From positions 1-25,154 of the forward strand of contig JBIKUD010000038.1 of the NCBI GenBank assembly GCA_044347745.1: a stretch of DNA of 25,154 nucleotides, read 5' to 3'. The stretch is from JAIBBV01 sp044347745 (GTDB lineage Bacteria; Bdellovibrionota_C; UBA2361; JAFLCA01). Below are positions 1-8,555 of this stretch, in pieces (the stretch's first letter is position 1; each line of letters begins with the position of its first letter). The translations under genes were made by a program, and so were the position numbers. The notes below the pieces were generated by a model, which worked only from the letters and a program-made list of their open reading frames with translations, searched no databases and was not told where the DNA came from.

Positions 1-235
1 AGTTGCAGGCCATATATCGCTCGGCGCAGTAGCTTTCATTTGGGTACGGGCTCTTAAAGCGCGTAACAAAATGAAAGCGTCACGAGACGAGTGAGATATG
101 AGCCGAAACAAGGAAGGCAAGCCAAGGAACCGCAAACGTAGCAGGGCTACATTGAGGATTCCTTGGCGTAGCCTGACAAAGTTGCAGGCCATATATCGCT
201 CGGCGCAGTAGCTTTCATTTTGTTACGCTCTCTTA
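1..235. repeat. Tandem structured repeat: one full long hairpin plus the end of a second copy
   Basis: Positions 2-40 and 181-219 are a near-identical direct repeat about 39 bases long at a 179-base period, and similarity continues through a shared CTCTTAA (51-57 and 229-235). The complete copy is also an inverted repeat. GCGTAACAAAATGAAAGC at 61-78 is perfectly complementary to 211-228. The next 30 bases inward (79-109 against 181-210) pair imperfectly. GCCAAGGAA at 121-129 pairs with 159-167, and a small apical hairpin GTAGC-AGG-GCTAC lies at 138-150. The unit therefore folds into one hairpin of about 168 bases. Its right edge contains the last codons and the stop codon of rsmB (minus strand). 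No reading frame of interest lies in it. It could be a non-autonomous mobile or REP-like element; the family was not recognised. Confidence 0.8.
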
Positions 236-1581
236 ATTACAGCTCCGAAAGCTCCGGTCATTCGAGCCCTGTGTGGAAGCGCCAAAAGGAATCGTCCACA
301 TTTTGATTTTAAATGTTGTGGTAGCCAAGCTGGCAAAGTCACAAGTGTTGCGTTTGGGGTTGAGCTTAAAAAGGCCTCAATTACTTGCTCATTTTCTTCT
401 TGATCAATACTGCATGTACTATACACAAGCCGACTAGATTGCCCACCCTGCTCGTTTAACAATGCATACGCGCCTTTTAAAAGTTTTAGTTGTAGGCGGC
501 TTAATTCAGAAAATTGAGAAGCCTCCCGATTCCAACGTATATCTGCCTTGCGCGCCAGGGTACCAAGACCGCTACAGGGTGCATCTAGTAACACTTTGTC
601 GAACTTGGCATCGAAAGGCGGCCAAGCTGCATCGGCCACAGCCAGAGAAATGCACCTCAAATTAAGTCGAGAAATATTTTGCCGAACTTTCTGAAGACGT
701 TTCTCAGAAATATCACAAGCCGAAATTTGCCCGTTGTCTCGCATCAAGAGTGCAAGACTACAGGCCTTTCCACCGGGCGCGCTGCATAAATCGAGAACAC
801 TTTCATTTTCAGAAACTGCAACAAGCTCAGAAACTATGGCGCTACTTTCATCTTGAATAAAAAATAGACCTTCCTTAAAAGCAGTTAAATCTGGCAACCG
901 CAGTGAGGGTGGCAAACTATCTACATGCACACAATTCGGAGATATCAAACTGGGGGAACTGCACACGCCCTCTGCTTCGAGAATGCTCTGAAGATTCTGC
1001 CGTGTTGTTTTCTGTGTGTTTACCCTAAAAGTAAGCGGTGGAGCTTTACTCATAGCTGCGAGAATTTCTTTAGCTTCAACTTTATACTGAAGCTCAAGCC
1101 GCTGCACGAGCCAATCTGGGAAACTTTGGGTACTTGCGGGGGCACTCTTTTGCGAATTTTGCCGTAATGCATTACGCAGCACCGCATTCACAAAACCGGA
1201 GGCTCTGCCCAATTTTAAGGCACGGCACACATCAACGGACTCAGATACCACCCCAGCCGCATGCGCATTATCTTGATACCGAAGCTGAAAAAGCCCTAAA
1301 AGCAAAGTTGCCTCTACGGGCAATTCTAAGGGCCTCGAACCAGACTTATTCAGCGAGCCAAGTTCCTTCGCCAAAACTTCTTTGTGCTCAAGAACGCCTT
1401 TAATCCAAAATTCAATTAACTTTTGATGCTGGGCGCTGGCACCTGAAGTTGTTCGAAGACGTTCTAAGGCCGCATCAACAAATATCTTCCTATCGAGAAT
1501 GTTAGATAACAGCAAAATCGCATCGCGGCGCAGTCCGACGAAAAGATTTTCTGGACTTCTAGCGCGTGGGCTTTTTTTCAT
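223..1581 (-). CDS. rsmB: 16S rRNA (cytosine-C5)-methyltransferase RsmB
   Basis: A 452-residue RNA m5C methyltransferase, expected to methylate C967 of 16S rRNA (E. coli numbering) using SAM in the cytoplasm. The N-terminal third (about 15-145) looks like the NusB-type RNA-binding domain of RsmB. The Rossmann methyltransferase follows, with SAM motif I VLDLCSAPGG at 262-271. The catalytic pair of cysteines is present: DAPCSGLG with C336, and STCS with C390. Length is close to the usual 430 or so. The start ATG (1579-1581) overlaps the upstream stop by ATGA, so translation is probably coupled. It is the last gene of the minus-strand train. Its final codons lie inside the structured repeat at 1-235, although the C-terminus GAFGAVIKRA still resembles the normal family end, so it is likely intact. 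Confidence 0.93.
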   Translation of the reverse strand: MKKSPRARSPENLFVGLRRDAILLLSNILDRKIFVDAALERLRTTSGASAQHQKLIEFWIKGVLEHKEVLAKELGSLNKSGSRPLELPVEATLLLGLFQLRYQDNAHAAGVVSESVDVCRALKLGRASGFVNAVLRNALRQNSQKSAPASTQSFPDWLVQRLELQYKVEAKEILAAMSKAPPLTFRVNTQKTTRQNLQSILEAEGVCSSPSLISPNCVHVDSLPPSLRLPDLTAFKEGLFFIQDESSAIVSELVAVSENESVLDLCSAPGGKACSLALLMRDNGQISACDISEKRLQKVRQNISRLNLRCISLAVADAAWPPFDAKFDKVLLDAPCSGLGTLARKADIRWNREASQFSELSRLQLKLLKGAYALLNEQGGQSSRLVYSTCSIDQEENEQVIEAFLSSTPNATLVTLPAWLPQHLKSKCGRFLLALPHRARMTGAFGAVIKRA

Positions 1582-2789
1582 ATTTGCCCGATTTTTGCTA
1601 AATGAGTATCCAGGTAAAAATCGGCTAACCCATAATATGCTGCTAGGTTCTTTAGTTCCCGTTGCTGCTCGGTAGAAAGGTGAGTTCGTGCAGGTCCGTC
1701 GCGTACGGCCGTAATCATAATGTTACGATCGGTGTGATCACTATCTATAAACTCGAAAACTCTTGTCTGATAGCCAAAGGCCTCCAACACTTGGGCTCTT
1801 AATCCATCTGTCACCAAAGCTGCAAACCGTTCTTCCTGAATGCCGGAGTTCATAACACGCTTTAGTTCTGATCGTAAATTAAGCTTGGGTCGCACATACT
1901 TGTGACAACAAGGCGCCAAAATAATTGCGCTGGCTTTTGCTCGCAGCCCTGCAAGTAGCGCATCATCGGTAGCTGTATCGCAGGCATGTAATGCCACAAC
2001 CATGTCAGCATCAAGCCGCTCGAGTGCTGCAATTTCGCCAGCCTCGAACCTTAAATTTTGAAACTCAAGTCGAAGCGCAGCTTCTTTCCCCAAGCGCACA
2101 AGCTCAGTCCGCCTTTCAATCCCTATAACTTCAGGAGCTAGTTTTCCTTCCTGGAGTAAGGCGTCATAAAGTGCAAATGTCAGATAATGTTTCCCCGAAC
2201 CATAGTCGGCAATTTTTATCTGCCCTGCAGTTTTATGTGGCAACTTGTGGGTCAGAGGTAAAACGAGCTCAACAAACTTATCAATTTGGCGAAATTTGCC
2301 ATATTTATCGGCCAAAATTCCCTTAGGGCCGGCTATACCTACCTCACGCAGAAAGGGGCGGTCTTCAGGAACGGACCGATTTTTAGCTCGGTTATGTTCA
2401 AGCGATATTTTTTGGGTTTTTTTTGAACTGAGTTGCTTTATACGAAATCCCCGCTGCCCAGATCCGTCTAACTCATATTCGGCTTCAGTGGTGCACAGTC
2501 GAGCGAAGAAAAAGCTTGTACCCAATCGCTGCTGAACCAAGCGTAATGCTGCAAAGGCATCCACATTTTCATGAATATCTTTAGTTTTGTACTGACTGGT
2601 AATAGCAATTAATTTGTCACCACGAATCACCACTGGCCGAAACAAGAGTTTTTTCAAATCCTCAGCACCTCGGTACGCACTCAGGGTGAGATTGACAAAG
2701 CTCTCTGACTCTAAGCTTGCACTAATGCTCGAAATAAAGTCTGCGAGGGAATTATCCATCTTTCCACTTGAGCCAGGTGCAGTGCTCAT
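1578..2789 (-). CDS. Class I SAM-dependent methyltransferase (Methyltransf_32-like)
   Basis: A 403-residue protein. Residues 1-180 match no domain I recognise. The C-terminal half is a Rossmann methyltransferase: motif I IADYGSGK at 193-200, an acidic strand end VIGIERR at 221-227, then VVALHACDTATDDAL at 264-278 and APCCHKY at 292-298. The ALHAC-DTATD plus PCCHKY pattern is typical of the Methyltransf_32 group (PF13679; METTL25/GSTCD-like proteins), some of which are thought to act on RNA. The substrate cannot be read from the sequence. It overlaps by four bases (ATGA) with the AlkP gene upstream and with rsmB downstream, so all three are probably translated together. The pairing with rsmB fits an RNA-modifying role (inference). 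Confidence 0.75.
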   Translation of the reverse strand: MSTAPGSSGKMDNSLADFISSISASLESESFVNLTLSAYRGAEDLKKLLFRPVVIRGDKLIAITSQYKTKDIHENVDAFAALRLVQQRLGTSFFFARLCTTEAEYELDGSGQRGFRIKQLSSKKTQKISLEHNRAKNRSVPEDRPFLREVGIAGPKGILADKYGKFRQIDKFVELVLPLTHKLPHKTAGQIKIADYGSGKHYLTFALYDALLQEGKLAPEVIGIERRTELVRLGKEAALRLEFQNLRFEAGEIAALERLDADMVVALHACDTATDDALLAGLRAKASAIILAPCCHKYVRPKLNLRSELKRVMNSGIQEERFAALVTDGLRAQVLEAFGYQTRVFEFIDSDHTDRNIMITAVRDGPARTHLSTEQQRELKNLAAYYGLADFYLDTHLAKIGQI

Positions 2790-4801
2790 ATATCTATAAT
2801 AGCTTTACCAGTCATTGATTCTGGCTGAGGAACGCCAAACACTTTGAGAATACTCGGCGCCAGATCCCAAATAGCTACCGACTGATTCTGAATTTTGTGA
2901 TTACACAGGAACACCCCGGGCACGGCGCTCGGGTCCATACAATGGTCGGAGGCCCAAGGGTCTGTTCGGTCCCCAACTATACCTTGCGGGAATTTTCCTA
3001 ATATTGCTTCATCTGAGATTCGATACCCAGGCGCATATCCCACGAGCAAATCAGGGGCCAGCGAAGTGAATGGTCCTGAATATAACTTTTCAGAATCATA
3101 CACTTCTCGCACCACCCGTTTGCCGGTTTTTGGATCTATTACCTGAAGCAATTGTTTTGCAATCTGTTCTTTAATGCCCTGCACTGCAGATTCTGAAATG
3201 CTGCCGTTTTTTTCGCGTCCCTTACGATTAATGTAGATTCCGTTTATGCCAAGGGCATACGCCTGCGTGTCTCCCCAGTTAACGAAGCGGTAAAACTCCA
3301 TATCGTGCACACGCTCGGGTCGGGTTACTTTTAAAAACCCTTGTTCATACAGCCACGTGCTTAAATGAAACTCTCTGGTAAAAGAAGTAAACCCATGGTC
3401 AGAGAGGGCAAAAAATGTGGTGCGCGCGTCGACTTTCTCTAATGCTCGCCCTAAGGCGTGATCCATTGCTTTGTACAAAAATTTAATAGCCTGTTTGACT
3501 TCCGCGCTGGCATTGGGCTCAAACAACGGATGACTTGGATCCATGCAGCGCATAAGCATATGGCTACATTGATCGATGCTTGAGAAATAAAATACCAGAC
3601 AACCATCCTGGAAGCGCGAAAGTTCAAAGTCTAAAGCGCGCTGACTTTCAGCAAGCACAAGCTGGGCCTGCGACCAAAATTCTGCCGAGCTTAGTGAACC
3701 TTCGGAGAGTGCCTTAGTGTCGGCGGGAAGCCCCTGCGTATAGAATCTACCTAAAGCCTCTGTCAGTTCTGGGGCATAGTGCTGAGGGCTGCAAATTGGC
3801 AAAGCTGGTGACGCAGGATCTATGTTCACTGGGGAGGCATAAATCTCAAGTTCAGGGTGCACTTTTTTAACATAAAAACGCACCATGCCTTGGGCAGAAG
3901 CGAGTAGTGGAACAAAAGAAAAATTTAGGGCTATCCAATCGGACCATTCACCTTTAGCGAGGAGAATAGTTTGTCCCTCAATTTCAATTTTCACAATCTC
4001 GCGCTCTGGGTCTCGCGTAAGCGTCAGAGGCGTTTCAATGCTTGAAGCAATCTTCTTAAAAGGATTAGAGGGTCCACGCAGCGCTGCCTTCACGGTATGG
4101 TTTGTGGGACTCACTTTTACGACCTGACCTGAACTAAATTTTTCAGCGCCAGATGGAGGAGTTTCACAAAATAGTGTGTAACGTCCGTACCCTCCCAAAA
4201 GATCAGGAGTGCCCATGCCACTTAATCCCTGAACTAAAGGGCCAGAATCTTCGACCGGAAAATTTGCCGGCAAGGCGAAAATGGTAGAGGGAATACCCTG
4301 CGCCGCAAGCACATCCCAAAAAGCAGTGCCTTTGCGTTTAAGCTCTACTCGGCCCGATTCTAGAGGAATCTTCCAGTTACCTAACTCCCAGGCCCGCTTT
4401 GCATCATAACTTCGAGAGGTCGATAAATAGGGCTGAAAACTTTGAGGGTCCCGGTGAATGAAGTCGTAAATGCCATGCCCTCCTGGATTAGTGCCGGTAA
4501 TAAAACTAGACCAAGCGACGGGGCTTTGGGGTGGCATGGTTGTTTGCAGTTCCCCAAAATGACCTTGCGAGGCCAGCTTCGAAAAATTCGGCAAATCGCC
4601 TTCTCGCATCATTTGCCGGGCCAATATGGGGTCCATTCCGTCAATGCCAAGCACCAGTACTCGCTTTCCACCTCTATGCTTAATGATATTTGGCGCAGAA
4701 TCTGCGGAGGCAACTTTCTGAGGGGTTAACGAGGCAAGCGCAATTGCGCCCGCAGTTTGCGCGCTACGCTCTATAAATGCACGTCGTGAGTATTTTGCCA
4801 T
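2786..4801 (-). CDS. Twin-arginine-exported AlkP-superfamily phosphodiesterase
   Basis: A 671-residue member of the type I phosphodiesterase/nucleotide pyrophosphatase group (PF01663-like). The N-terminus carries a twin-arginine signal, SRRAFIE at 5-11 followed by a hydrophobic Ala/Leu stretch to about residue 33, so it should be exported folded. The predicted two-metal site is complete: GIDGMD (D54), SPVAWSSF with S93 at the nucleophile position, DQCSH (D and H three residues apart), SDHGF, and a late SDHCMDP histidine. An insertion with VNIDPASPALP is shared with the other two paralogues here. The substrate is unknown; a phosphodiester or phosphomonoester on an envelope molecule is possible. 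It lies 3 bases after the membrane-protein gene and overlaps the methyltransferase gene by ATGA. Confidence 0.85.
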   Translation of the reverse strand: MAKYSRRAFIERSAQTAGAIALASLTPQKVASADSAPNIIKHRGGKRVLVLGIDGMDPILARQMMREGDLPNFSKLASQGHFGELQTTMPPQSPVAWSSFITGTNPGGHGIYDFIHRDPQSFQPYLSTSRSYDAKRAWELGNWKIPLESGRVELKRKGTAFWDVLAAQGIPSTIFALPANFPVEDSGPLVQGLSGMGTPDLLGGYGRYTLFCETPPSGAEKFSSGQVVKVSPTNHTVKAALRGPSNPFKKIASSIETPLTLTRDPEREIVKIEIEGQTILLAKGEWSDWIALNFSFVPLLASAQGMVRFYVKKVHPELEIYASPVNIDPASPALPICSPQHYAPELTEALGRFYTQGLPADTKALSEGSLSSAEFWSQAQLVLAESQRALDFELSRFQDGCLVFYFSSIDQCSHMLMRCMDPSHPLFEPNASAEVKQAIKFLYKAMDHALGRALEKVDARTTFFALSDHGFTSFTREFHLSTWLYEQGFLKVTRPERVHDMEFYRFVNWGDTQAYALGINGIYINRKGREKNGSISESAVQGIKEQIAKQLLQVIDPKTGKRVVREVYDSEKLYSGPFTSLAPDLLVGYAPGYRISDEAILGKFPQGIVGDRTDPWASDHCMDPSAVPGVFLCNHKIQNQSVAIWDLAPSILKVFGVPQPESMTGKAIIDI

Positions 4802-4804
4802 GCA

Positions 4805-5602
4805 CTACACCGCAACTTTAAATAATCGAGCTCCAAACAGCCCTGCGACTAAGGATACTAAGAAAAACAAAAGCACCCAGTGCACCTTCAAACCAAATAA
4901 AGGCAGGTGTGCGTCGCCATACCCTACCGATACCGACTGCACCCGCCTATCAAGCTCCTCGGTGGGATAAACTAAAAGTTCGGCACCCGATTGCAAGAAT
5001 TTACCACTGACTGGTCCCTGAGAACCTTTAGTCTTTAATGAATGCGTAAACAGCTTGGCACCCTCAACAGAAAGCACCAAATTAACGGGATCATCCGAGG
5101 TAGGCGTCACTTTCCACAAGTACACCGAATTAGCATGTGCACGCAGTGCCCCAACCGCCTGGGCCTTATTACCTTCAACCACAAGCTGAATGTCCTTGCC
5201 TCTCAGCTCCTCACCGACCTTAAATTCAACCAAAATAGGTTGGTGCGATGCAACCGGTTCAATTCCGTAAAAACGGTAAAGCTGCGCAAGCACAAGCACA
5301 CAGGGCAAAGCCAAAATAAACAAAGGCGGCACAGCGTAACTTAAGTAACGTAGTCCACCGCCCAGCATTCGAACTTGTGCACCTAGGGAAAGTCGCAAAT
5401 CATGGCGGAACAAAATGCTTTCAAGCAAACTAGTATAGATGCGCCTCTTTACAAGCCGAATACCAGCTTGATTGGATACGAGACCCCACACAAAAACCAG
5501 CAAAACTCCAAGCAGCGCTGAAACAACTACAAAACCCCAGACCCCAAGCGGCGCCAAAGGCTGAAGAATTAAATCGCCCAGAAAATTTAGCAGATAAGAC
5601 AT
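4805..5602 (-). CDS. Membrane protein of unknown function, AlkP-associated
   Basis: 265 residues, not assigned to a family. Hydrophobic segments lie at about 17-41, 89-111 and 239-262. Between the first two is a basic cytoplasmic-type segment (VKRRIYTSLLESILFRHD region). Between the last two is a soluble domain of about 125 residues, probably periplasmic and rich in beta-strand-like sequence. It lies 7 bases after the RHH-like gene and 3 bases before the twin-arginine AlkP gene, with AAGG as a likely ribosome-binding site 6 bases upstream. The tight packing between two AlkP enzymes suggests an accessory or anchoring role for them. No catalytic motif is visible. Confidence 0.7.
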   Translation of the reverse strand: MSYLLNFLGDLILQPLAPLGVWGFVVVSALLGVLLVFVWGLVSNQAGIRLVKRRIYTSLLESILFRHDLRLSLGAQVRMLGGGLRYLSYAVPPLFILALPCVLVLAQLYRFYGIEPVASHQPILVEFKVGEELRGKDIQLVVEGNKAQAVGALRAHANSVYLWKVTPTSDDPVNLVLSVEGAKLFTHSLKTKGSQGPVSGKFLQSGAELLVYPTEELDRRVQSVSVGYGDAHLPLFGLKVHWVLLFFLVSLVAGLFGARLFKVAV

Positions 5603-5609
5603 GTGAGCC

Positions 5610-5822
5610 TTACTCTATATATCCAAGCCCCTTCATCTGCCGCGCAGCTCGAGCTTCATCGGTAGCGGGCTGTGCTTGGTCACCAGATTCCATTTCAATG
5701 CGCTCTAATTCGGTGGCTAAAGCACGAGAAACAAACTCTTCAAGGCTAACGCCAAGACTCTCTGCAACTTGTTTCACTTTCTCATAGAGAGCTTTTTCAA
5801 GTTTTACTTTTGGATCAAACAT
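5610..5822 (-). CDS. Small ribbon-helix-helix-like protein with LGY C-terminal tail
   Basis: 70 residues, ATG start with a strong GGAG eight bases upstream. Residues 4-42 follow the ribbon-helix-helix pattern: a short basic strand (PKVKLEKAL), helix YEKVKQVAESLG, the turn GVSLEEF, then helix VSRALATELERI. This is the CopG/Arc-like DNA-binding and dimerisation fold. A charged low-complexity linker follows (43-60), and the protein ends RQMKGLGYIE. That ending closely resembles the ends of CysD (KLRSLGYM) and the sulfatase-like lipoprotein (QLKSLGYLG) in this window. It lies 23 bases after the AlkP gene at 5846-7981 and just before the membrane protein. It may be an operon regulator, or a small partner of AlkP/sulfatase-type enzymes; I cannot tell which. 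There is no toxin or other TA partner next to it. Confidence 0.7.
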   Translation of the reverse strand: MFDPKVKLEKALYEKVKQVAESLGVSLEEFVSRALATELERIEMESGDQAQPATDEARAARQMKGLGYIE

Positions 5823-5845
5823 AAGGCATCTCCTCTACGGTAACT

Positions 5846-7981
5846 TTATAAAAGCGGCTTACCTTCCATGTAGGAAGGAATTTTAACCTTAAAATTCTTC
5901 AGCACTGTTGGCGCAATATCAACAATATGCGGTTCTGCATTCTCTAAGGGTGCCGAACTGAATAAAACCCCCGGAACCTTCACCGGATCAACGTGATGGT
6001 CCCCGCTCCAGGCTTTTAAATTATCACTAAAAATTTCAGCCTCAACAGCACCCGTTACTGATTCCCATGAAACACGGTAGCCCGGATTGTAGCCAACAAC
6101 CAGATCTGGCGCCTCACGAGCATAAAGACCTTTATACTGCTTGGCGGTGTCATACACCTTACTTACTGCTAACGCCCCATCTTGGGGATCCTTCAAAGCC
6201 TCAAGCTTGCTGCAAATATCGGTTTTGAGCCCCTCAATATCTTTCTGTTCAACTATACCCTGTTTTTCTCTACCCTTACGGTTTACATACAGTCCCGAAA
6301 GACCCAGAGCAAACGCCCTGGTTTTGCTCCAGTCAACATCTTTGAGGTAGTCCGCACCCACTGTCTTCCCTTCCTTAAGTACCAAGTACCCCTCCTGACG
6401 CAGCCAGGAATTAAGGTTAAGACAGCGCCGGAAGGAAGCAAAACCGTGGTCGCTCATAACCAAAAGCAGATCTTTTTGGCTTAACTCAGCTCTCACCCGA
6501 CCAATAAGCTCATCCATGCGGCGGTACATATCAGGAATAACCTGACTCATACTTTCGTCTGCCTCGCGTGGAGATGGATGTTTGGGGTCAAGATAACGCC
6601 AAAACATATGCTGAATGCGATCGCTGGCATCAAAAACGCATACACATAGACCTTCTCGCGTTTTCTTAAGCACTTCAAAAAGCATTCCTTCACGCTCGTT
6701 ATGCGTCAGATAGGTTTGATCTAGAAAACGCCGATCATCAAGCGCCAATTCATTTCTGCCCCAGGTGTCTTCCATAAGACCCAGGGTGCCGAACAATCCG
6801 AGTTGCCGGGCAAGCCAGTTTGCAAAATAAATAGGCTTTGCAATTGGCAATGCGGGAGCTTCAGGATCCACATTTACAGGAGACACATACAAGGAGACTT
6901 CTGGTGTAAGAGAGCGAAGACAGAACCTGGCAATACCAGAAACTTCTTTTTTTGATTTAGTTTGAAAGCCTAACTTCACCCAGTCTGAGAACACATTGAG
7001 TGTAAGCGTACTTGTATGCTCACCTATGCGCAGCGCTGCCGAGTCAGCCCCCTGAACCTCTAACTCAAATGGCACAAGCGCAAAACTGCCGTCTGCTTCT
7101 GGCGGACCTTCAATTTCGCCTCGAAGAATTTTCCCGTTATGCACAAAGCGGCGCTCCTGGCCCCCTGTGGCATCTTTACTCGCACCACTTGTACCGGTTT
7201 TAAAAAACGTAAAACTGCCTTGGGTGCCCTTTAAATCTGGAGTGCACATGGCAGACAACACATTGCCGTAACATTCTTCAGGCGGATATGAGATGGGAAC
7301 TCGAATAATATTGGAGAAGACCCCTTTCCGTCCCAAAATCTTCCAAAAAGGTTCAGATTTCCGCGTGATCACTACCTCTGAGCCCTTTCGCTTCAAGCTT
7401 AAAGGTCCGAAGCCAAAACGTTTTACTGTTTCTCGAATTTCGGTCGACGCCATGACCGGAAAATAGTTGCGTTTGTCTCGAGTCAAAAAATCAAAGATAT
7501 TGTGAGAGCCAGGATTTACGCCAGTTTGAAATGACGACCAGGCGACCGGCGACAAGGCAGGCAAAGTCGTGCGAAGCTTATGGTAGCTCCCTTGTTCCGC
7601 CAATGCCTTAAGGTTGGGCATCTGCCCCTCATCCATATATCGCTCGGCAAGACTAGGCTCTAAACCGTCTAGCCCAACAATCACCACTCGACGAAATCGA
7701 GCAGTGCGCGAGACCCCCCTCCCTCTAAGCTTACGTAGCACCCATTGAAAGGGCCAAAAAAGCAGCGTAAGTAGTGCCAAACCAATCGTCAGCACAAAAA
7801 CAAAGGCAGAACCTAAAAAGGCAAAGCCAGCTCCCGGACCTATATAAGCATATGCACAGTTGGCAGAGGTAAGCGTTTGCAGAACTAACAGCGTGAACAA
7901 TAAAAATGGCTGTCGGCACAGTTGTGATCGGCACAGTGATAATCGGCACAGTGATAATAGTGATCGTGGAGCGCTTCTCAT
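5846..7981 (-). CDS. Membrane-anchored AlkP-superfamily phosphodiesterase
   Basis: 711 residues in this frame. The first 45 look like a Sec signal ending near NCAYA. YIGPGAG and a long hydrophobic segment (about 53-83) follow, so the catalytic domain is probably held at the membrane. The catalytic core starts near residue 97: GLDGLE (D105), SPVAWSSF with S144 at the nucleophile position, NPGSHNIFDF, DRIQH, SDHGF and SGDHHVDP. All expected two-metal ligands are present. VNVDPEAPALP marks the insertion shared with the two paralogues. The ATG has no clear ribosome-binding site, and the first codons are made of a 15-base tandem repeat (7914-7958), so the true start is uncertain. The substrate is unknown. 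It is the second gene of the minus-strand train and is followed by the RHH-like gene. Confidence 0.82.
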   Translation of the reverse strand: MRSAPRSLLSLCRLSLCRSQLCRQPFLLFTLLVLQTLTSANCAYAYIGPGAGFAFLGSAFVFVLTIGLALLTLLFWPFQWVLRKLRGRGVSRTARFRRVVIVGLDGLEPSLAERYMDEGQMPNLKALAEQGSYHKLRTTLPALSPVAWSSFQTGVNPGSHNIFDFLTRDKRNYFPVMASTEIRETVKRFGFGPLSLKRKGSEVVITRKSEPFWKILGRKGVFSNIIRVPISYPPEECYGNVLSAMCTPDLKGTQGSFTFFKTGTSGASKDATGGQERRFVHNGKILRGEIEGPPEADGSFALVPFELEVQGADSAALRIGEHTSTLTLNVFSDWVKLGFQTKSKKEVSGIARFCLRSLTPEVSLYVSPVNVDPEAPALPIAKPIYFANWLARQLGLFGTLGLMEDTWGRNELALDDRRFLDQTYLTHNEREGMLFEVLKKTREGLCVCVFDASDRIQHMFWRYLDPKHPSPREADESMSQVIPDMYRRMDELIGRVRAELSQKDLLLVMSDHGFASFRRCLNLNSWLRQEGYLVLKEGKTVGADYLKDVDWSKTRAFALGLSGLYVNRKGREKQGIVEQKDIEGLKTDICSKLEALKDPQDGALAVSKVYDTAKQYKGLYAREAPDLVVGYNPGYRVSWESVTGAVEAEIFSDNLKAWSGDHHVDPVKVPGVLFSSAPLENAEPHIVDIAPTVLKNFKVKIPSYMEGKPLL
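7914..7958 (-). repeat. 15-base tandem repeat, three units, in the signal-peptide coding region
   Basis: Two identical units (7929-7943, 7944-7958; CGGCACAGTGATAAT on the plus strand) and one degenerate unit (7914-7928) stand head to tail. Read on the minus strand they encode repeated SLCR/LCR residues at the N-terminus of the AlkP protein. The period is a multiple of three, so gain or loss of a unit would keep the frame and change only the length of the signal region. Confidence 0.85.
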
Positions 7982-8048
7982 AGGTCTGGCCGTAAGGCTA
8001 CCTAATGAGACAGGGAATCACAACTGAGCGAGTGAACCCATAAGGGCC

Positions 8049-8555
8049 TTACATTCCCAAGGCAGCTGCAAAAGCATCCTCAGACACTGCCGAAACGTAG
8101 GCTTTATCCACTTGGGCTCCGTTGGCTTCTAATTTGCGTACAAAATCAGAAACCAGGCTCGGGCTCGGCTGAGAGCAAATGGTTTTGCCTCCAGCGTCCT
8201 TCACCATTAACAAACTCGGCGTTGAGACAATGAGCATATCTTGAAGTTTCAGCACGGACACAATTTCTTCATATCTTGCGCCGACTGAAACATTTATTCT
8301 TGGCGTGCGGCCCACTATCAACACAGCCGCGTTGGAATCTAAAGCCCGCTCGCGACGCACAAAATCTTCCCCCAGCATTTGAAGCTTTAAACCTACATCC
8401 TCGCCCTGCACACGAACCCGAATATTAGGTCCAATTAGGTATAATTCAGCCCCGCCTTGAGACAGTTGGGGTTCAGGACAAGAAGCGCTTGCAGCAATGG
8501 GAAAAAAGCTGCCGCTCAGTAGTAAGAAGGTTAATAGTAAATTGAAAAACCGCAT
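8049..8555 (-). CDS. Small secreted protein of unknown function
   Basis: 168 residues from the ATG at 8555. A GTG at 8570 would add five residues, and I prefer the ATG because it gives a compact Sec signal, MRFFNLLLTFLLLSGSFF, with cleavage near AASAS. The mature part is about 145 residues with two cysteines (SCPEP near the start; TICSQP near 130 of the longer form) that could form a disulfide. The rest alternates strands and helices and matches no family I know. It is the first gene of the minus-strand train, 67 bases before the membrane-anchored AlkP gene, so its promoter probably also serves the AlkP cassette. Confidence 0.62.
   Translation of the reverse strand: MRFFNLLLTFLLLSGSFFPIAASASCPEPQLSQGGAELYLIGPNIRVRVQGEDVGLKLQMLGEDFVRRERALDSNAAVLIVGRTPRINVSVGARYEEIVSVLKLQDMLIVSTPSLLMVKDAGGKTICSQPSPSLVSDFVRKLEANGAQVDKAYVSAVSEDAFAAALGM

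Noticed and set aside
1..235. CRISPR array or integron attC site
   Set aside because: Only two repeat copies, with a 179-base period and internal inverted structure, do not fit CRISPR. The terminal GCGTAAC/GTTACGC differs from the attC consensus (RYYYAAC/GTTRRRY) by one base on each side, and no integrase or cassette genes are seen.
5610..5822. Antitoxin of a toxin-antitoxin pair
   Set aside because: The RHH-like fold fits an antitoxin, but the neighbours are a membrane protein and an AlkP enzyme, with no small toxin gene adjacent.
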